This document shows, piece by piece, positions 7,448 through 16,485 of a stretch of 64,000 nt of DNA. The notes beneath the pieces were generated by a model. It was not told the origin of the DNA and made no database searches. It saw only the letters and a list, made by a program, of their open reading frames with translations. Numbering within the stretch: the first letter of the stretch is position 1; every line of letters starts with the position of its first letter. The stretch is from an uncultured Lachnospiraceae bacterium (lineage in GTDB: Bacteria; Bacillota; Clostridia; Lachnospirales; Lachnospiraceae). The stretch is from the NCBI GenBank assembly GCA_947172645.1, contig CAMWBY010000010.1, forward strand, positions 80,772-144,771, given 5' to 3'. Both the position numbers and the translations under genes were made by a program.

Positions 7448-8296
7448 CTACAGCAATCCAAGAAACGCTCCCAGATTGCCCCGTTTTCCCTGGCTTGCCC
7501 GGTGTGAGAACAAATACTCACTGTTGTGGCAGGTACACAGGTCGGTCACCTGTATCTGTCTGGCCGGAATCCCTGCTTCCTGCAGGACAATCTCATTGGC
7601 ACGCCACAGGTCAAGCTGATATTTTCCCCCGCCTCTGCTCTCAAGAATCTCGTCTTTCTGACCGGATTTGCAAAATTCTGCCGCGAAAGCGTCCGCCACG
7701 TCCTCGCTCACTTCATAACACGTCTGGCAGATGGACGGCCCTATTGCCGCTACAATATCTGCCGGGTCGGAGCCATATGTCTCCCGCATCTTATCTACCA
7801 CACAATTACCCATCCGTGCCACCGTGCCACGCCACCCGGAATGGGCCAACGCAACCGCTTTTTTCTTCGTATCCACGAAATACAGCGGGACGCAGTCGGC
7901 GTAGAAAGTGGCAAGCACCACCCCGGGCTCGTCTGTCAGCAGACCGTCTATATCCGTATAGTCTCTGGGCTCCAGGATTCCTTTGCCGCCATCCTGCCAC
8001 CCAACCACTCTCAGATTCACGGTATGGGTCTGGTCAGAACACACGATGTCACCCACACTGCACCCTAACACTTCTGCAATCCGCCGGAAATTCTCATCCA
8101 CAGCTTCCTTCTCGTCTCCTCTCGTATAACTGAGGTTCATGGTGCTGTATATTCCCTGGCTGACTCCTCCTAACCTTGTGGAAAAGAGATGACGCACCAT
8201 ACCTGTCTGTTCCAACAGAGGGAAAGTAAGATATTCTAATTCCCCTGTCCTGTTCCTTTTTACCTGTAACGTATTGTCATGCCTGTATAACTCCAT
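7448..8296 (-). CDS. pgeF: Purine nucleoside phosphorylase / laccase-domain protein (PgeF, YlmD family)
   Basis: The 282-residue product has the motifs of the multicopper-like DUF152 family: FYADCVPLYFVDT, AHSGWRGTVARM and GPSICQTCYEV, whose Cys and His residues bind the catalytic zinc. Members act as cytosolic adenosine or inosine phosphorylases and have been linked to editing of peptidoglycan precursors. In Firmicutes the homologue YlmD usually lies in the division cluster; here it is the last gene of the rnhB-yraN run. The ATG at 8296 has an AGAGGA ribosome binding site. Its 3' end abuts the toxin-antitoxin block. Confidence 0.9.
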   Translation of the reverse strand: MELYRHDNTLQVKRNRTGELEYLTFPLLEQTGMVRHLFSTRLGGVSQGIYSTMNLSYTRGDEKEAVDENFRRIAEVLGCSVGDIVCSDQTHTVNLRVVGWQDGGKGILEPRDYTDIDGLLTDEPGVVLATFYADCVPLYFVDTKKKAVALAHSGWRGTVARMGNCVVDKMRETYGSDPADIVAAIGPSICQTCYEVSEDVADAFAAEFCKSGQKDEILESRGGGKYQLDLWRANEIVLQEAGIPARQIQVTDLCTCHNSEYLFSHRASQGKRGNLGAFLGLL

Positions 8297-8396
8297 ATGT
8301 TAATCCTCTCTGCCGTCTTTATTCTCAGTTCATCTTCACACTGCTCATTGTCTTTTTTCTTACAACATAAAACAGAAATATTTTTGGCTTCCCGCT

Positions 8397-8753
8397 CTAT
8401 CTGCCCACATAATAAAATGCGTTCCGAATCCAGGTAAGCTTCTCCCCGTCGACCGCCACCACATCAAACCGGATAGGCGTATCCTCCGTACAGCGGTGCA
8501 GCACGCGGTAATAGTCCGCCACACGGCATATCCTTCTCTGTTTGGCATAACCCACCGCCTCCGCCGCGCTTCCCTTATTCCGGCTGCCGCGGTATTTCAC
8601 TTCGAAAAAGACAAGATAATCCCCATCCCGCCCAATCAAGTCAATCTCGCCCTGCTTGCTGCGGAAATTCCGCTCCACAATTTCTACGCCCCTCGAAAGT
8701 AAATAGGCACAGACCTGCTCTTCCATCTGTGCCCCTTTTTGTCTTTTGTTCAT
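8397..8753 (-). CDS. yraN: YraN family (UPF0102) predicted endonuclease-like protein
   Basis: The protein has 118 residues. The N-terminal half carries the PD-(D/E)xK-like signature GEIDLIGRDGDYLVFFEVKY with preceding ERNFRSKQ, which defines UPF0102. The fold suggests nucleic acid binding or cleavage, but the substrate is not established. The gene commonly follows rnhB in bacteria, and here it is separated from it only by two secretion-like genes. A GGGG ribosome binding site precedes the ATG. Confidence 0.9.
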   Translation of the reverse strand: MNKRQKGAQMEEQVCAYLLSRGVEIVERNFRSKQGEIDLIGRDGDYLVFFEVKYRGSRNKGSAAEAVGYAKQRRICRVADYYRVLHRCTEDTPIRFDVVAVDGEKLTWIRNAFYYVGR

Positions 8754-8803
8754 CTATACCCCGTCTTCTTTCTGTACCGGCAAACTTAGCGCATCACGCT
8801 TTC

Positions 8804-9094
8804 TTACGCTTTCGCCATCTTCGCCTTGATTTTATCCATGGAATCCACGAAGACGAGTATCTCCGCCACCACCTCATACAGTTCCGGCGGTATCATATCG
8901 CCAATCTCCAGGCGTGACAGTGTATCCGCCAGTTTATCGTCACGGTGGACCGGCACGTCCGCTTCCTTCGCCTTCTCTATAATGCGCTCCGCAAGCGCGC
9001 CTCTGCCCGAGGCAATTACCCGCGGCGCTTCGTCGGAAGGGTCATATTCCAAGGCAATCGCCTGTTTTGGTTTCTTGTTCTCTTCCTTAGCCAT
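8804..9094 (-). CDS. FlhB/EscU C-terminal-like small protein (YlqH family)
   Basis: The product has 96 residues and resembles only the cytosolic C-terminal domain of FlhB/YscU: IALEYDPSDEAPRVIASGRG stands where autocleaving homologues have NPTH, followed by AERIIEKAKEADVPVHRDDKLA and a typical C-terminal helix. No membrane segment is present. B. subtilis YlqH, next to rnhB, is the matching free-standing form. I chose the ATG at 9094 because a GGGGGA site lies about 10 bases upstream; a TTG two codons earlier is too close to it. Function is unknown; possibly a substrate-specificity accessory of a flagellar-type export apparatus. Confidence 0.85.
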   Translation of the reverse strand: MAKEENKKPKQAIALEYDPSDEAPRVIASGRGALAERIIEKAKEADVPVHRDDKLADTLSRLEIGDMIPPELYEVVAEILVFVDSMDKIKAKMAKA

Positions 9095-9171
9095 TTCCAA
9101 CCAATCCCCCTTTCGCTCAGAAACAAATAGCCGACTACAAAATCCTGAAACCTGCTCCGCCTGCGCCAGGC

Positions 9172-10881
9172 TTACGCCCGCATATCGAAAGACGTCCTGC
9201 TGAGCACGGAAATATTTTTCCCCTGGCTCAGAATCGTCCCCATAATCCCGCCATTGTCCTCTTCCTCTTTCATCTGGAACTGCGCTTTCAGGTCATACCC
9301 TCTTTTTGCCAACCTGTCATTTAACAGGTCGATATGCTGCGCCACCAAATCAAGGGCGCTTTCATCTTGCAGTGTAAACTTGGTGCTTACCTTGTTGTTC
9401 TGCATCGCCACATAGACATCCATGGCGCCCAAATGCTCCATATCGAGATGCAGGAGGGCGGTGACATTGCCGTCTTTTGCCGCCAGGTTTTTCTTATTTG
9501 TGTAGACATAGAGGTCGCCATGGGCGTTATTGCCCGCCATCTTGAGTGGAAGCTGCACGTAAGTAAACATCTGGTTAAGCTGGTTCATAAAATCCACGTT
9601 ACTCTGCAGTGTCTGGACACTCCGGGCCACCGGAACATCCGCCTTGCCCGCCGCCTGCAGCGCTTCATTCAACCGCGCGGTCTGTTCCCTGATTCTCTCA
9701 TAAAGCTGCTCCACCTTGTGAGGGTCAGCCACATCTTTCGGCTCAATCAGCCATTGCCTGCCTACCTCCGCCTTCAAAAGGCTGCCAAACTCTCTGCTCG
9801 CCAGCAGACGCTCCAACGCATGCCCATGCGCCTGTTCCGTTCCGCCTTTAGGAATAAACTGCCGTACCAACGCAAGCACATCCTTGGCCGGCATCTCTCC
9901 TTTTTTAATCTGCCCGGCCAGTTCCTCCGTGACACCAAGTTCTTTCAACATATTTCCCAAAGCATCCCACTGCTTCTGCGTCAGTACGGGCTGTCTCTGT
10001 GTCTCTTCAGACGCGACGGTCTCTGTTTCCCCGGAAGGTTCCGCCATCTCAAGCACTGTCTTGTCGGCAGCGTTTTCCATCTTTGCCGCCGTTTCCTGCG
10101 CATCCCCATTTTGGAGCATAACGGTCCCGTCTTCCGACACCTGGGCTTCCCCTTTGGCCACGACCGTTCCTTCCGTCATTTCTCCTGTAAAAATATCTAA
10201 CACTTCTCCATAAAAAGCAAACGCCTGGGGAAGCTGCCCTTCCCCTCTCAGCTCATTAAAAATATCCGGCAGCCCGCCCATAACCGTCTCCACACTGCCT
10301 AAAAGCTGATGGTTTGCATTCTGATACATCTCAAACTGCTCAATATTCAGCTCCGTAACGGCAAGACCAAGCCTTGTCATCTGTATCAGTGTAGCCGGAT
10401 TCTGATTAGGAAAATCCATCATTAGCCTGCTGATATTGGATAAGGACTCCCTGTCAATGGGCATCCCCTCCTCCATCATAATTGCCACCATCTCTATATT
10501 GTTGGCTGTCTCCGGCATCCCTGCCGCCGCAAGGGCGCGCATAATCGTCGCCTCGTTCGCCATGTTGGCATATAGCGGCGTCAAAGACAACATGGAACCG
10601 TTATTCGCCTTTACCTCAAAACTCATCATCTGTCCGAGCGCAAGATTGATACTCTGCTCAATCCTGGCATTGATAAGCATATCCTGGCTGAGCGCAATCT
10701 GCACCGCGGTGCCGTCCCTGCTGACCACGGAGCCTTGTATCGTCTGTCCCGGCGTGAGATTCCTCATCTCATTCTGCATCCGGTAAACTCTTTCACCCTT
10801 TGACATCGCCTCCGGCGCCCTCACGGGTTCATTCGTCCTGATATTCCGGTTATCTCTCTTAAAAATATTTCCAAGATTCAA
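9172..10881 (-). CDS. FliK-like / YlqG-type hypothetical protein (hook-length-control-like C-terminus)
   Basis: The 569-residue protein has no signal peptide. The N-terminal region (LTPGQTIQGSVVSRDGTAVQ ... ALGQMMSFEVK) reads like a small beta-barrel. The middle is variable and Glu/Ala-rich. The C-terminal 120 residues (QLPLKMAGNNAHGDLYVYTN ... LDMEHLGAMDVYVAMQNNKV) match the FliK C-terminal domain pattern of flagellar hook-length control. Position between rnhB and the FlhB-like gene matches B. subtilis ylqG-ylqH. The TTG at 10881 follows GGAGGGG. A GTG at 10932, overlapping the rnhB stop, is an alternative with no clear ribosome binding site. Function is unproven. Confidence 0.75.
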   Translation of the reverse strand: MNLGNIFKRDNRNIRTNEPVRAPEAMSKGERVYRMQNEMRNLTPGQTIQGSVVSRDGTAVQIALSQDMLINARIEQSINLALGQMMSFEVKANNGSMLSLTPLYANMANEATIMRALAAAGMPETANNIEMVAIMMEEGMPIDRESLSNISRLMMDFPNQNPATLIQMTRLGLAVTELNIEQFEMYQNANHQLLGSVETVMGGLPDIFNELRGEGQLPQAFAFYGEVLDIFTGEMTEGTVVAKGEAQVSEDGTVMLQNGDAQETAAKMENAADKTVLEMAEPSGETETVASEETQRQPVLTQKQWDALGNMLKELGVTEELAGQIKKGEMPAKDVLALVRQFIPKGGTEQAHGHALERLLASREFGSLLKAEVGRQWLIEPKDVADPHKVEQLYERIREQTARLNEALQAAGKADVPVARSVQTLQSNVDFMNQLNQMFTYVQLPLKMAGNNAHGDLYVYTNKKNLAAKDGNVTALLHLDMEHLGAMDVYVAMQNNKVSTKFTLQDESALDLVAQHIDLLNDRLAKRGYDLKAQFQMKEEEDNGGIMGTILSQGKNISVLSRTSFDMRA

Positions 10882-10921
10882 ATTCCCCTCCACTCCGAAG
10901 CGCCATACCTCCAAAAGAGGG

Positions 10922-11686
10922 TTACGCTTCACAAAAATGGGTTATAAATGATTTCCTATGGATTGGGCAAGGGCCGTATTTCTTCAACGCTTCGATATGG
11001 GCCTGCGCGCCGTATCCTTTATGGGACGCAAAGCCATATACAGGATACAGTTCGTCATACTGCATCATCAGACGGTCCCTGGTGACCTTCGCGATAATGC
11101 TCGCCGCACCGATGGAAATACTCTTGGCGTCCCCCTTAATAATCGGCACCTGTCTGACAGACAGAAGCGGAATCGTCACGGCGTCATTCAGAAGAATATC
11201 CGGCTCTGTCCCAAGCTTCGACACTGCTTCCCGCATGGCTTCATAGGTCGCCTGCAAAATATTAATCTCATCAATCCGTTCCGGCGTGCTGTATCCGACT
11301 GCCGCCGCCACTGCCCGTTCCATAATGACATCATAAAGTTCCTCTCTTTTTTTTTCGGACAGTTTCTTGGAATCGTTGATATACAAAATCTCACAATCTT
11401 TCGGCAATATGACTGCTCCCGCCACCACCGGGCCTGCAAGCGGTCCCCGGCCCGCCTCGTCTATCCCGCATATATGCGCATAGGCGGCATACTCCCGCTC
11501 ATATTTCCACAAAGCGTCGCACCTCGCCTTCTCCTTTTCATAGGCAAGAATCCTTTTCTTTGCCCGCTCTAAGATGCTCTGTACGCCCGCCCGCTCGTCC
11601 TGTCCATACTGTAAAATCAAATCAGGCAGCCCGCCCACTGCCGCTGCCTGAAATTTCTCCTTAATCGCCCCAATTGCCTCTGACAT
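10922..11686 (-). CDS. rnhB: Ribonuclease HII
   Basis: The 254-residue enzyme removes RNA from RNA-DNA hybrids and single ribonucleotides from DNA. The catalytic signature ICGIDEAGRGPLAGPVVAGA holds the first two acidic residues; YINDSKKLSEKKREELY and IIKGDAKSISIGAASIIAKV supply further conserved positions. The N-terminal extension of about 70 residues is typical of Firmicutes RnhB. The gene lies in the usual rbgA-rnhB order, separated here by a signal peptidase gene. Confidence 0.95.
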   Translation of the reverse strand: MSEAIGAIKEKFQAAAVGGLPDLILQYGQDERAGVQSILERAKKRILAYEKEKARCDALWKYEREYAAYAHICGIDEAGRGPLAGPVVAGAVILPKDCEILYINDSKKLSEKKREELYDVIMERAVAAAVGYSTPERIDEINILQATYEAMREAVSKLGTEPDILLNDAVTIPLLSVRQVPIIKGDAKSISIGAASIIAKVTRDRLMMQYDELYPVYGFASHKGYGAQAHIEALKKYGPCPIHRKSFITHFCEA

Positions 11687-11770
11687 TTTATGTTCCTTTC
11701 TTACCCTCTATCACTCCGTACTTGAAGTTGGTGTGCAAATTTCCGAATATATTTTTCGAACAGTCAAAAG

Positions 11771-12310
11771 CTAACGGTGCTTAATCAGCCCAAAATCCTC
11801 CAACGGCCAAATCCGCAGCCATGCCCTTCCGATAATCTCTTCACGTGTGATATTGCCCACAGAGGGGTCCCTGCTGTCTGTGCTGTTATTCCTGTTATCG
11901 CCCAACACAAAATATTCATCGCTGCCAAGGGTAATCTTTTCATAGGCCCTTCCCGGGCTTTCTATCACTTCTTTTCCATATCCCTCAGGAAGAATCTCGC
12001 CGTCGATGAGGATATTGCCTTCTTCGTCAATCTGCACAGTCTCCCCGGGCAGCCCGATAATCCGCTTAATATAAAAAGTATTGTCTTCATATCGGAATGG
12101 AAAGACAATAATGTCAAAACGTTCCGGGTCGTGGAACCGGTAACTAATCTTATCCACAATCAGATTGTCTTCACTGTTTAGCTTCGGCTCCATGGAACTG
12201 CCAAGCACCTGTGTTCTCTGCCCTACGAAATGTATCACAAGATAGACTGCGCATAAGACAAACAATATATATAAACTTGTACTCAAAACCTCTCTCAATA
12301 CCTTTTTCAT
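11771..12310 (-). CDS. lepB: Signal peptidase I (first of two)
   Basis: The 179-residue type I signal peptidase cleaves secretory signal peptides on the outer face of the membrane. An N-terminal membrane helix (about 10-28) is followed by the box with catalytic Ser (GSSMEPKLNSED), the box with catalytic Lys (FYIKRIIGLPGETVQ) and GDNRNNSTDSRD. The start ATG overlaps the rbgA stop in an ATGA arrangement, implying translational coupling. A second, longer peptidase lies on the other side of rbgA. Confidence 0.95.
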   Translation of the reverse strand: MKKVLREVLSTSLYILFVLCAVYLVIHFVGQRTQVLGSSMEPKLNSEDNLIVDKISYRFHDPERFDIIVFPFRYEDNTFYIKRIIGLPGETVQIDEEGNILIDGEILPEGYGKEVIESPGRAYEKITLGSDEYFVLGDNRNNSTDSRDPSVGNITREEIIGRAWLRIWPLEDFGLIKHR

Positions 12311-13188
12311 GCCATGTCTTCCTTAACCGTGCCTGTTTTCTCCGGCAGCTCCAATGTAATCCTGCCAATCCTGCCGCTCCTGAAGTCCTCCATCACGATG
12401 GATGCCGCTTTCTCATAATCCGCCTCCTGGCCTTTCTTATAGCATTTGCGGCTTTCACACACATGGGTCAGTACCGTAAGAGGCGTCTCCATACCATCCA
12501 TATCCTCCATACCATACCTTGCCGCGAGCGCTTCTTTATAATGTGTGAGCAGGAAAGATATCAAGTCAGCCGCAAGTTCTGTCATCTGCAGGATTTCGTC
12601 ATTCATGGAACCAATAAACGCAAGATTTCTTCCCACTTCTTCGCTCTCAAATTTCGGCCACAGGATTCCCGGCGTATCCAGAAGCTCCAATTCCTTATTC
12701 ATCCGAATCCACTGCTTCCCCTTCGTGACGCCTGGCTTGTTTCCCGTCTTCGTACATGCTTTTCCGGCAAAAGAATTAATGAAAGTAGATTTCCCCACAT
12801 TGGGTATGCCCACCACAATCGCCCTGATTGGCCTGTTCTTAATACCGCGCTTCCTGTCACGCTCAATCTTCTCTCTGCAAGCTTCTTTCGCAATCCCCTG
12901 GATGGAGCGAAGCCCCTGCCCGGTCTTGGCATTGATTTCAAGGACATGGAAGCCTTTTGACTTGAAATAGTCTATCCACAGGCGGTTCGCCGCCTCGTCG
13001 GCCAAATCCGATTTATTCAGGAGAATCAGCCTGTATTTGTTCTTGCCCAGTTCGTCGATATCCGGATTTCTGCTGCTAAGCGGAATCCTCGCGTCGACCA
13101 ACTCAATCACCAAATCAATCAAGCTCATGTTTTCCTGCATCATCCGTTTCGCCTTGGTCATATGACCAGGATACCATTGGTAATTCAT
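12307..13188 (-). CDS. rbgA: Ribosome biogenesis GTPase RbgA (YlqF)
   Basis: This 293-residue circularly permuted GTPase is needed for late assembly of the 50S subunit. G4 (NKSD, residues 58-61) precedes G1 (GIPNVGKST, about 121) and G3 (DTPG), the order diagnostic of the YlqF/YawG family. The N-terminus MNYQWYPGHMTKAKR is the family hallmark and sits after a GGAGG site, so I rejected a start 21 codons upstream. It lies between two signal peptidase genes. Confidence 0.95.
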   Translation of the reverse strand: MNYQWYPGHMTKAKRMMQENMSLIDLVIELVDARIPLSSRNPDIDELGKNKYRLILLNKSDLADEAANRLWIDYFKSKGFHVLEINAKTGQGLRSIQGIAKEACREKIERDRKRGIKNRPIRAIVVGIPNVGKSTFINSFAGKACTKTGNKPGVTKGKQWIRMNKELELLDTPGILWPKFESEEVGRNLAFIGSMNDEILQMTELAADLISFLLTHYKEALAARYGMEDMDGMETPLTVLTHVCESRKCYKKGQEADYEKAASIVMEDFRSGRIGRITLELPEKTGTVKEDMA

Positions 13189-13240
13189 CCGCCTGCCTAC
13201 ACCTCCAATTGCTGTCCGAAGTTTTACTTTCTTCTTATAT

Positions 13241-13825
13241 TTATTCAACAAGCCCCATATTGTCCCACTCTTTACTGATACGGAACCATGCCTTGCCGAT
13301 AATCGTATCTCTTTTTACTGCTCCCACATTGCCGGAGCGGCTGTCCTCGCTGCTGTTGCGGTTATCCCCCAACACGAAAAATTCATCCATTGCAAGCTCC
13401 AGCCCATTCTGTGCGATGCCCGCGTCGACTATATTGTCAAATGTCTCGGCCTCTTCCAATAAAGCATCATTTATGTATACATTTCCGTCTTTAATCTGTA
13501 CTTTCTCCCCTGGAAGCCCCACAATACGCTTCACATAATAGTGGGAATTTTGGTTCCCGTTAGGAAGGAACACAATCACATCCCCACGCTTCGGGGAGGA
13601 CAGCCTGTATACTACTTTGTTCATCAGTATTTCCTGCCCGTTATACAAAACCGGCTCCATAGAATCGCCCACGACACTGGTACGCATCCCCACCGAAAAT
13701 ACAATCACAAATGCCAGGAAAATGGCAATAACCCCGCCCACAATCACCTCAAAGATATCTTTGATAAGATTGGGATTTATTTTGTTTTTTTTCTGATAAA
13801 AAGTCAATCCTTTTCTTCTCGCCAC
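13241..13825 (-). CDS. lepB: Signal peptidase I (second of two)
   Basis: The product has about 194 residues. After a basic N-terminus a membrane helix (GGVIAIFLAFVIVFSVGM) leads to the catalytic Ser box GDSMEPVLYNGQE, the Lys box YYVKRIVGLPGEKVQ and GDNRNSSEDSRSG. The GTG at 13825 is preceded by GAGGA with correct spacing; a TTG seven codons upstream lacks one. It is paralogous to the peptidase at 11771-12310. Duplicate type I peptidases are common in Firmicutes and may differ in substrate preference. Confidence 0.92.
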   Translation of the reverse strand: MARRKGLTFYQKKNKINPNLIKDIFEVIVGGVIAIFLAFVIVFSVGMRTSVVGDSMEPVLYNGQEILMNKVVYRLSSPKRGDVIVFLPNGNQNSHYYVKRIVGLPGEKVQIKDGNVYINDALLEEAETFDNIVDAGIAQNGLELAMDEFFVLGDNRNSSEDSRSGNVGAVKRDTIIGKAWFRISKEWDNMGLVE

Positions 13826-14016
13826 AACGCTTCCTCTTTCCAACACTGCCCTGCGCCTCCGGGCTCTACGTGTTTTAAGTCCGCCACCTTCGTATTATAC
13901 CAATACCGCGCCCTAAAAGCAATGTTATGACATACTTTCCTATTAGAAATGCCTCCGGCTTCACAATCGAGCAGGGAAGATTTCTTCCTTTGGATGCCCG
14001 TGTGCATAATATAAAA

Positions 14017-14048
14017 GCAGATACCTTAACTTTTTCTAAGGTATCTGC
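14017..14048 (-). terminator. Terminator after rplS
   Basis: A perfect 12-bp stem (GCAGATACCTTA / TAAGGTATCTGC) with an 8-base loop, followed on the minus strand by TTTTAT. It separates the ribosomal protein operon from lepB-rbgA. Confidence 0.85.
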
Positions 14049-14108
14049 CCTATTTTTACAAATGATTTCCGCATATCCGATAGAAACTATGGATATTATA
14101 CCGCGCAA

Positions 14109-14456
14109 TTATCTTACTAGCTCTTTTACCTTAGCCTTCTTGCCGACACGGTCTCTCAAGTAGTTCAGTTTCGCACGCCTTACTTTACCTCTTCTTACTA
14201 CTTCCACTTTCTCCACGTTCGGGGAATGCATAGGCCATGTCTTCTCAACGCCGACGCCGTTGGAAATCTTCCTCACGGTAAAAGTAGCCCTGTTGCTGCC
14301 GCCCTGAATCTTAAGCACGGTGCCTTCAAAGACCTGAACCCTTTCGCGGTTACCTTCCTTAATCTTGCCGTATACCTTAACGGTATCGCCTACGTGGAAC
14401 TCGTCAACTTTCTCTTTCAGCTGTGCAGCTTCGATTTCTCTGATAATCTCGTTCAT
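14109..14456 (-). CDS. rplS: 50S ribosomal protein L19
   Basis: The 115-residue protein begins [20 protein letters not shown] after an AGGAGG site. The core [22 protein letters not shown] and [20 protein letters not shown] are invariant L19 features. L19 sits at the subunit interface near bridges to 16S rRNA. It follows trmD as in most Firmicutes. Confidence 0.97.
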   Translation of the reverse strand: MNEIIREIEAAQLKEKVDEFHVGDTVKVYGKIKEGNRERVQVFEGTVLKIQGGSNRATFTVRKISNGVGVEKTWPMHSPNVEKVEVVRRGKVRRAKLNYLRDRVGKKAKVKELVR

Positions 14457-14572
14457 ATTCTGCCTCCTAAATATATGGATGTTCTTAATACATTTTGTAA
14501 CAGAGGACCATCTTTTTCGCAACATTAATAATTTAGCATATTGCCGGATAAATTGCAAGTAATTTGTCTTTT

Positions 14573-15301
14573 TTATTTCTTTTTATTTCTTATCTCTCCG
14601 CACCGCTTTTCCGCATACGCTTCATATAAATCGGGTCTGCGCTCTTTCGTGCGCAGGACAGACTGCTCTAAGCGCCAGGCGTCCACCTTAGCATGGTCGC
14701 CGCTGAGAAGCACTTGGGGCACTCTCTTGTCATGCCATATTTCCGGCCTGGAATACTGGGGGTACTCAAGCAGACCGTCATAGAAGGACTCCGTCACCGC
14801 CGAATCGGTGTTATGAAGCACCCCCGGCACAAGCCTGGCGATTGCGTCAACCATTACCATGGCGGGCAGTTCCCCTCCTGTGAGCACATAATCGCCAATG
14901 GATATTTCGTCCGTCACTATCTCCTCAAGCACTCTCTCGTCAATTCCTTCGTAATGGCCGCACAGGAAAATCAAATCTTCTTCCCTGGCAAGCTCTTTGG
15001 CAAGTTCCTGGTGAAACGTCCTGCCTTGGGGCGTGACATAGATGACGCGCGCACTGTTTGTCTTAATCCGGGACTGCACTGCCATATACGCATCATAGAC
15101 AGGCTGCGCCTGCATAAGCATACCCGCGCCGCCGCCATAAGTATAATCATCTACTTTCCCATGCTTGTCCAACGTATAATCACGTATGTTAACCGCTTCT
15201 ATAGAAATATATCCTCTCTCAGCCGCCCTCCCGATAATACTGGTATTCAGCCCTTCAAGAACCATCTCCGGAAAAAGCGTAAGGATATGAAAATTCATCA
15301 T
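14573..15301 (-). CDS. trmD: tRNA (guanine-N1-)-methyltransferase
   Basis: TrmD methylates G37 of tRNAs with SAM and prevents +1 frameshifting. The protein (about 242 residues) has the trefoil-knot SAM site: [23 protein letters not shown] and [18 protein letters not shown]. Two adjacent ATG codons (15301, 15298) follow GGAG at 6 bases. An ATG four codons upstream (15313) is also possible. The gene sits between rimM and rplS. Confidence 0.95.
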   Translation of the reverse strand: MMNFHILTLFPEMVLEGLNTSIIGRAAERGYISIEAVNIRDYTLDKHGKVDDYTYGGGAGMLMQAQPVYDAYMAVQSRIKTNSARVIYVTPQGRTFHQELAKELAREEDLIFLCGHYEGIDERVLEEIVTDEISIGDYVLTGGELPAMVMVDAIARLVPGVLHNTDSAVTESFYDGLLEYPQYSRPEIWHDKRVPQVLLSGDHAKVDAWRLEQSVLRTKERRPDLYEAYAEKRCGEIRNKKK

Positions 15302-15328
15302 TTTGTTCTCCATGCTGAAAGTTCCGCC

Positions 15329-15835
15329 CTAAATCAGTCCGTCCATAATGTGCACCGTAATCTTTCCCTGCTCCATATCAACATTCCTGACGCATTCTTT
15401 AATCGCCGGGAGAAGCGCCTCCGGTTTGTCTTCCCGTTCCACCACGTACACATCATTCGCCCCGGTTACCAACACGTCTTTTACTCTTCCAAACACCTCT
15501 CCGTCTTCCGTCACCACATCCATGCCAATCAAATCGGCAATAAAGTATTCGTCTTTCTTAAGCTTCACTGCCTTATCCCTTGTGACATAAAGTTTGGCGT
15601 TCTTATATTTCTCCACATCATTAATGGAATCATATCCTTTAAACTTGAGGATAGCGAACTGTTTAAAAAATTTCACGCCCTCTATTTCCAAATTCAGGCG
15701 TTCCCTTCCGGTATCCATAATGACTTCTTTAAGCTTTCTAAAACGTCCTGCGTCATCCGTCGTGGGGAATACTTTGACTTCCCCCTTGATGCCGTGTGTC
15801 TGTGTAATCACACCTACCTGTAATTCAGATATCAT
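15329..15835 (-). CDS. rimM: Ribosome maturation factor RimM
   Basis: The 168-residue protein has the N-terminal RimM barrel (VGVITQTHGIKGEVKVFPTT) and a C-terminal PRC-type barrel (YFIADLIGMDVVTEDGEVFG). It assists 16S rRNA processing and assembly of the 30S head through ribosomal protein S19. A GGAGA site precedes the ATG. Confidence 0.95.
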   Translation of the reverse strand: MISELQVGVITQTHGIKGEVKVFPTTDDAGRFRKLKEVIMDTGRERLNLEIEGVKFFKQFAILKFKGYDSINDVEKYKNAKLYVTRDKAVKLKKDEYFIADLIGMDVVTEDGEVFGRVKDVLVTGANDVYVVEREDKPEALLPAIKECVRNVDMEQGKITVHIMDGLI

Positions 15836-15869
15836 ACGCTGTCTCCATCACTGACCTGTCTTTGATATA

Positions 15870-15901
15870 AACAGCCTCACAGATTACTCCATGAGGCCGT
15901 T
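15870..15901 (-). terminator. Hairpin between khpA and rimM
   Basis: A 10-bp stem (AACGGCCTCA / TGAGGCTGTT, one G-T pair) lies between khpA and rimM and is followed by a weak T/A tract. It may act as an attenuator or partial terminator within the operon. Confidence 0.45.
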
Positions 15902-15904
15902 TCA

Positions 15905-16132
15905 TCAAATAATTTCTACATCCACTCTCTTATTGTCTTTGGATGATGCCGCTTTTACCACGGAACGGATTGCCTTAGCAATACGTCCCTGTTTGCCAAT
16001 CACTTTGCCCATGTCCGCCGCTGCCACGTGAAGCTCCACGGTAATGTTCTTACCTTCCTGCTTCTCGGTTACGACTACCTCGTCGGGATTCTCGACAAGG
16101 GCTTTTGCGATTACTTCAACTAATTCCTTCAT
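15905..16132 (-). CDS. khpA: KH-domain RNA-binding protein KhpA (YlqC)
   Basis: The 75-residue protein is a single KH domain with the GxxG loop in VIGKQGRIAKAIRSVVKAAS. In Firmicutes KhpA forms a complex with KhpB (Jag) and influences cell elongation and RNA regulation. It lies between rpsP and rimM, its standard location. GGAGG precedes the ATG. Confidence 0.93.
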   Translation of the reverse strand: MKELVEVIAKALVENPDEVVVTEKQEGKNITVELHVAAADMGKVIGKQGRIAKAIRSVVKAASSKDNKRVDVEII

Positions 16133-16192
16133 AGTCCACCTCCAAAAGCCGCTCCTGCCGGGGCACTCTCTTCATGCAGTAACAACAGGTTA

Positions 16193-16438
16193 CTATTTCG
16201 TAATGCCCACGCTCTTAAAGATTCTGCTAACGACTTCTGTTGGCTGTGCGCCATTTGCCAGCCATTTCTTTGCTTCCTCTTCATTTACCTTATACGTGCT
16301 AGGATCTGTGTTCGGGTCATAAGTTCCGATTTCCGCGATACATCTTCCGTCTCTCGGTGACCTGGAATCTGCTACCACGATTCTGTAAAAAGGATGCTTC
16401 TTCTGTCCCATTCTTCTCAATCTGATTTTAACTGCCAT
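16193..16438 (-). CDS. rpsP: 30S ribosomal protein S16
   Basis: The 81-residue product begins [20 protein letters not shown] and contains [20 protein letters not shown], both diagnostic of S16. The start is fixed by a GGAGG site; five extra codons upstream are not needed. Encoded directly after ffh. Confidence 0.97.
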   Translation of the reverse strand: MAVKIRLRRMGQKKHPFYRIVVADSRSPRDGRCIAEIGTYDPNTDPSTYKVNEEEAKKWLANGAQPTEVVSRIFKSVGITK

Positions 16439-16485
16439 TTTCTTTGCCTCCATGTAAAAAAATTATTGTTTATTTATTTGAAACC

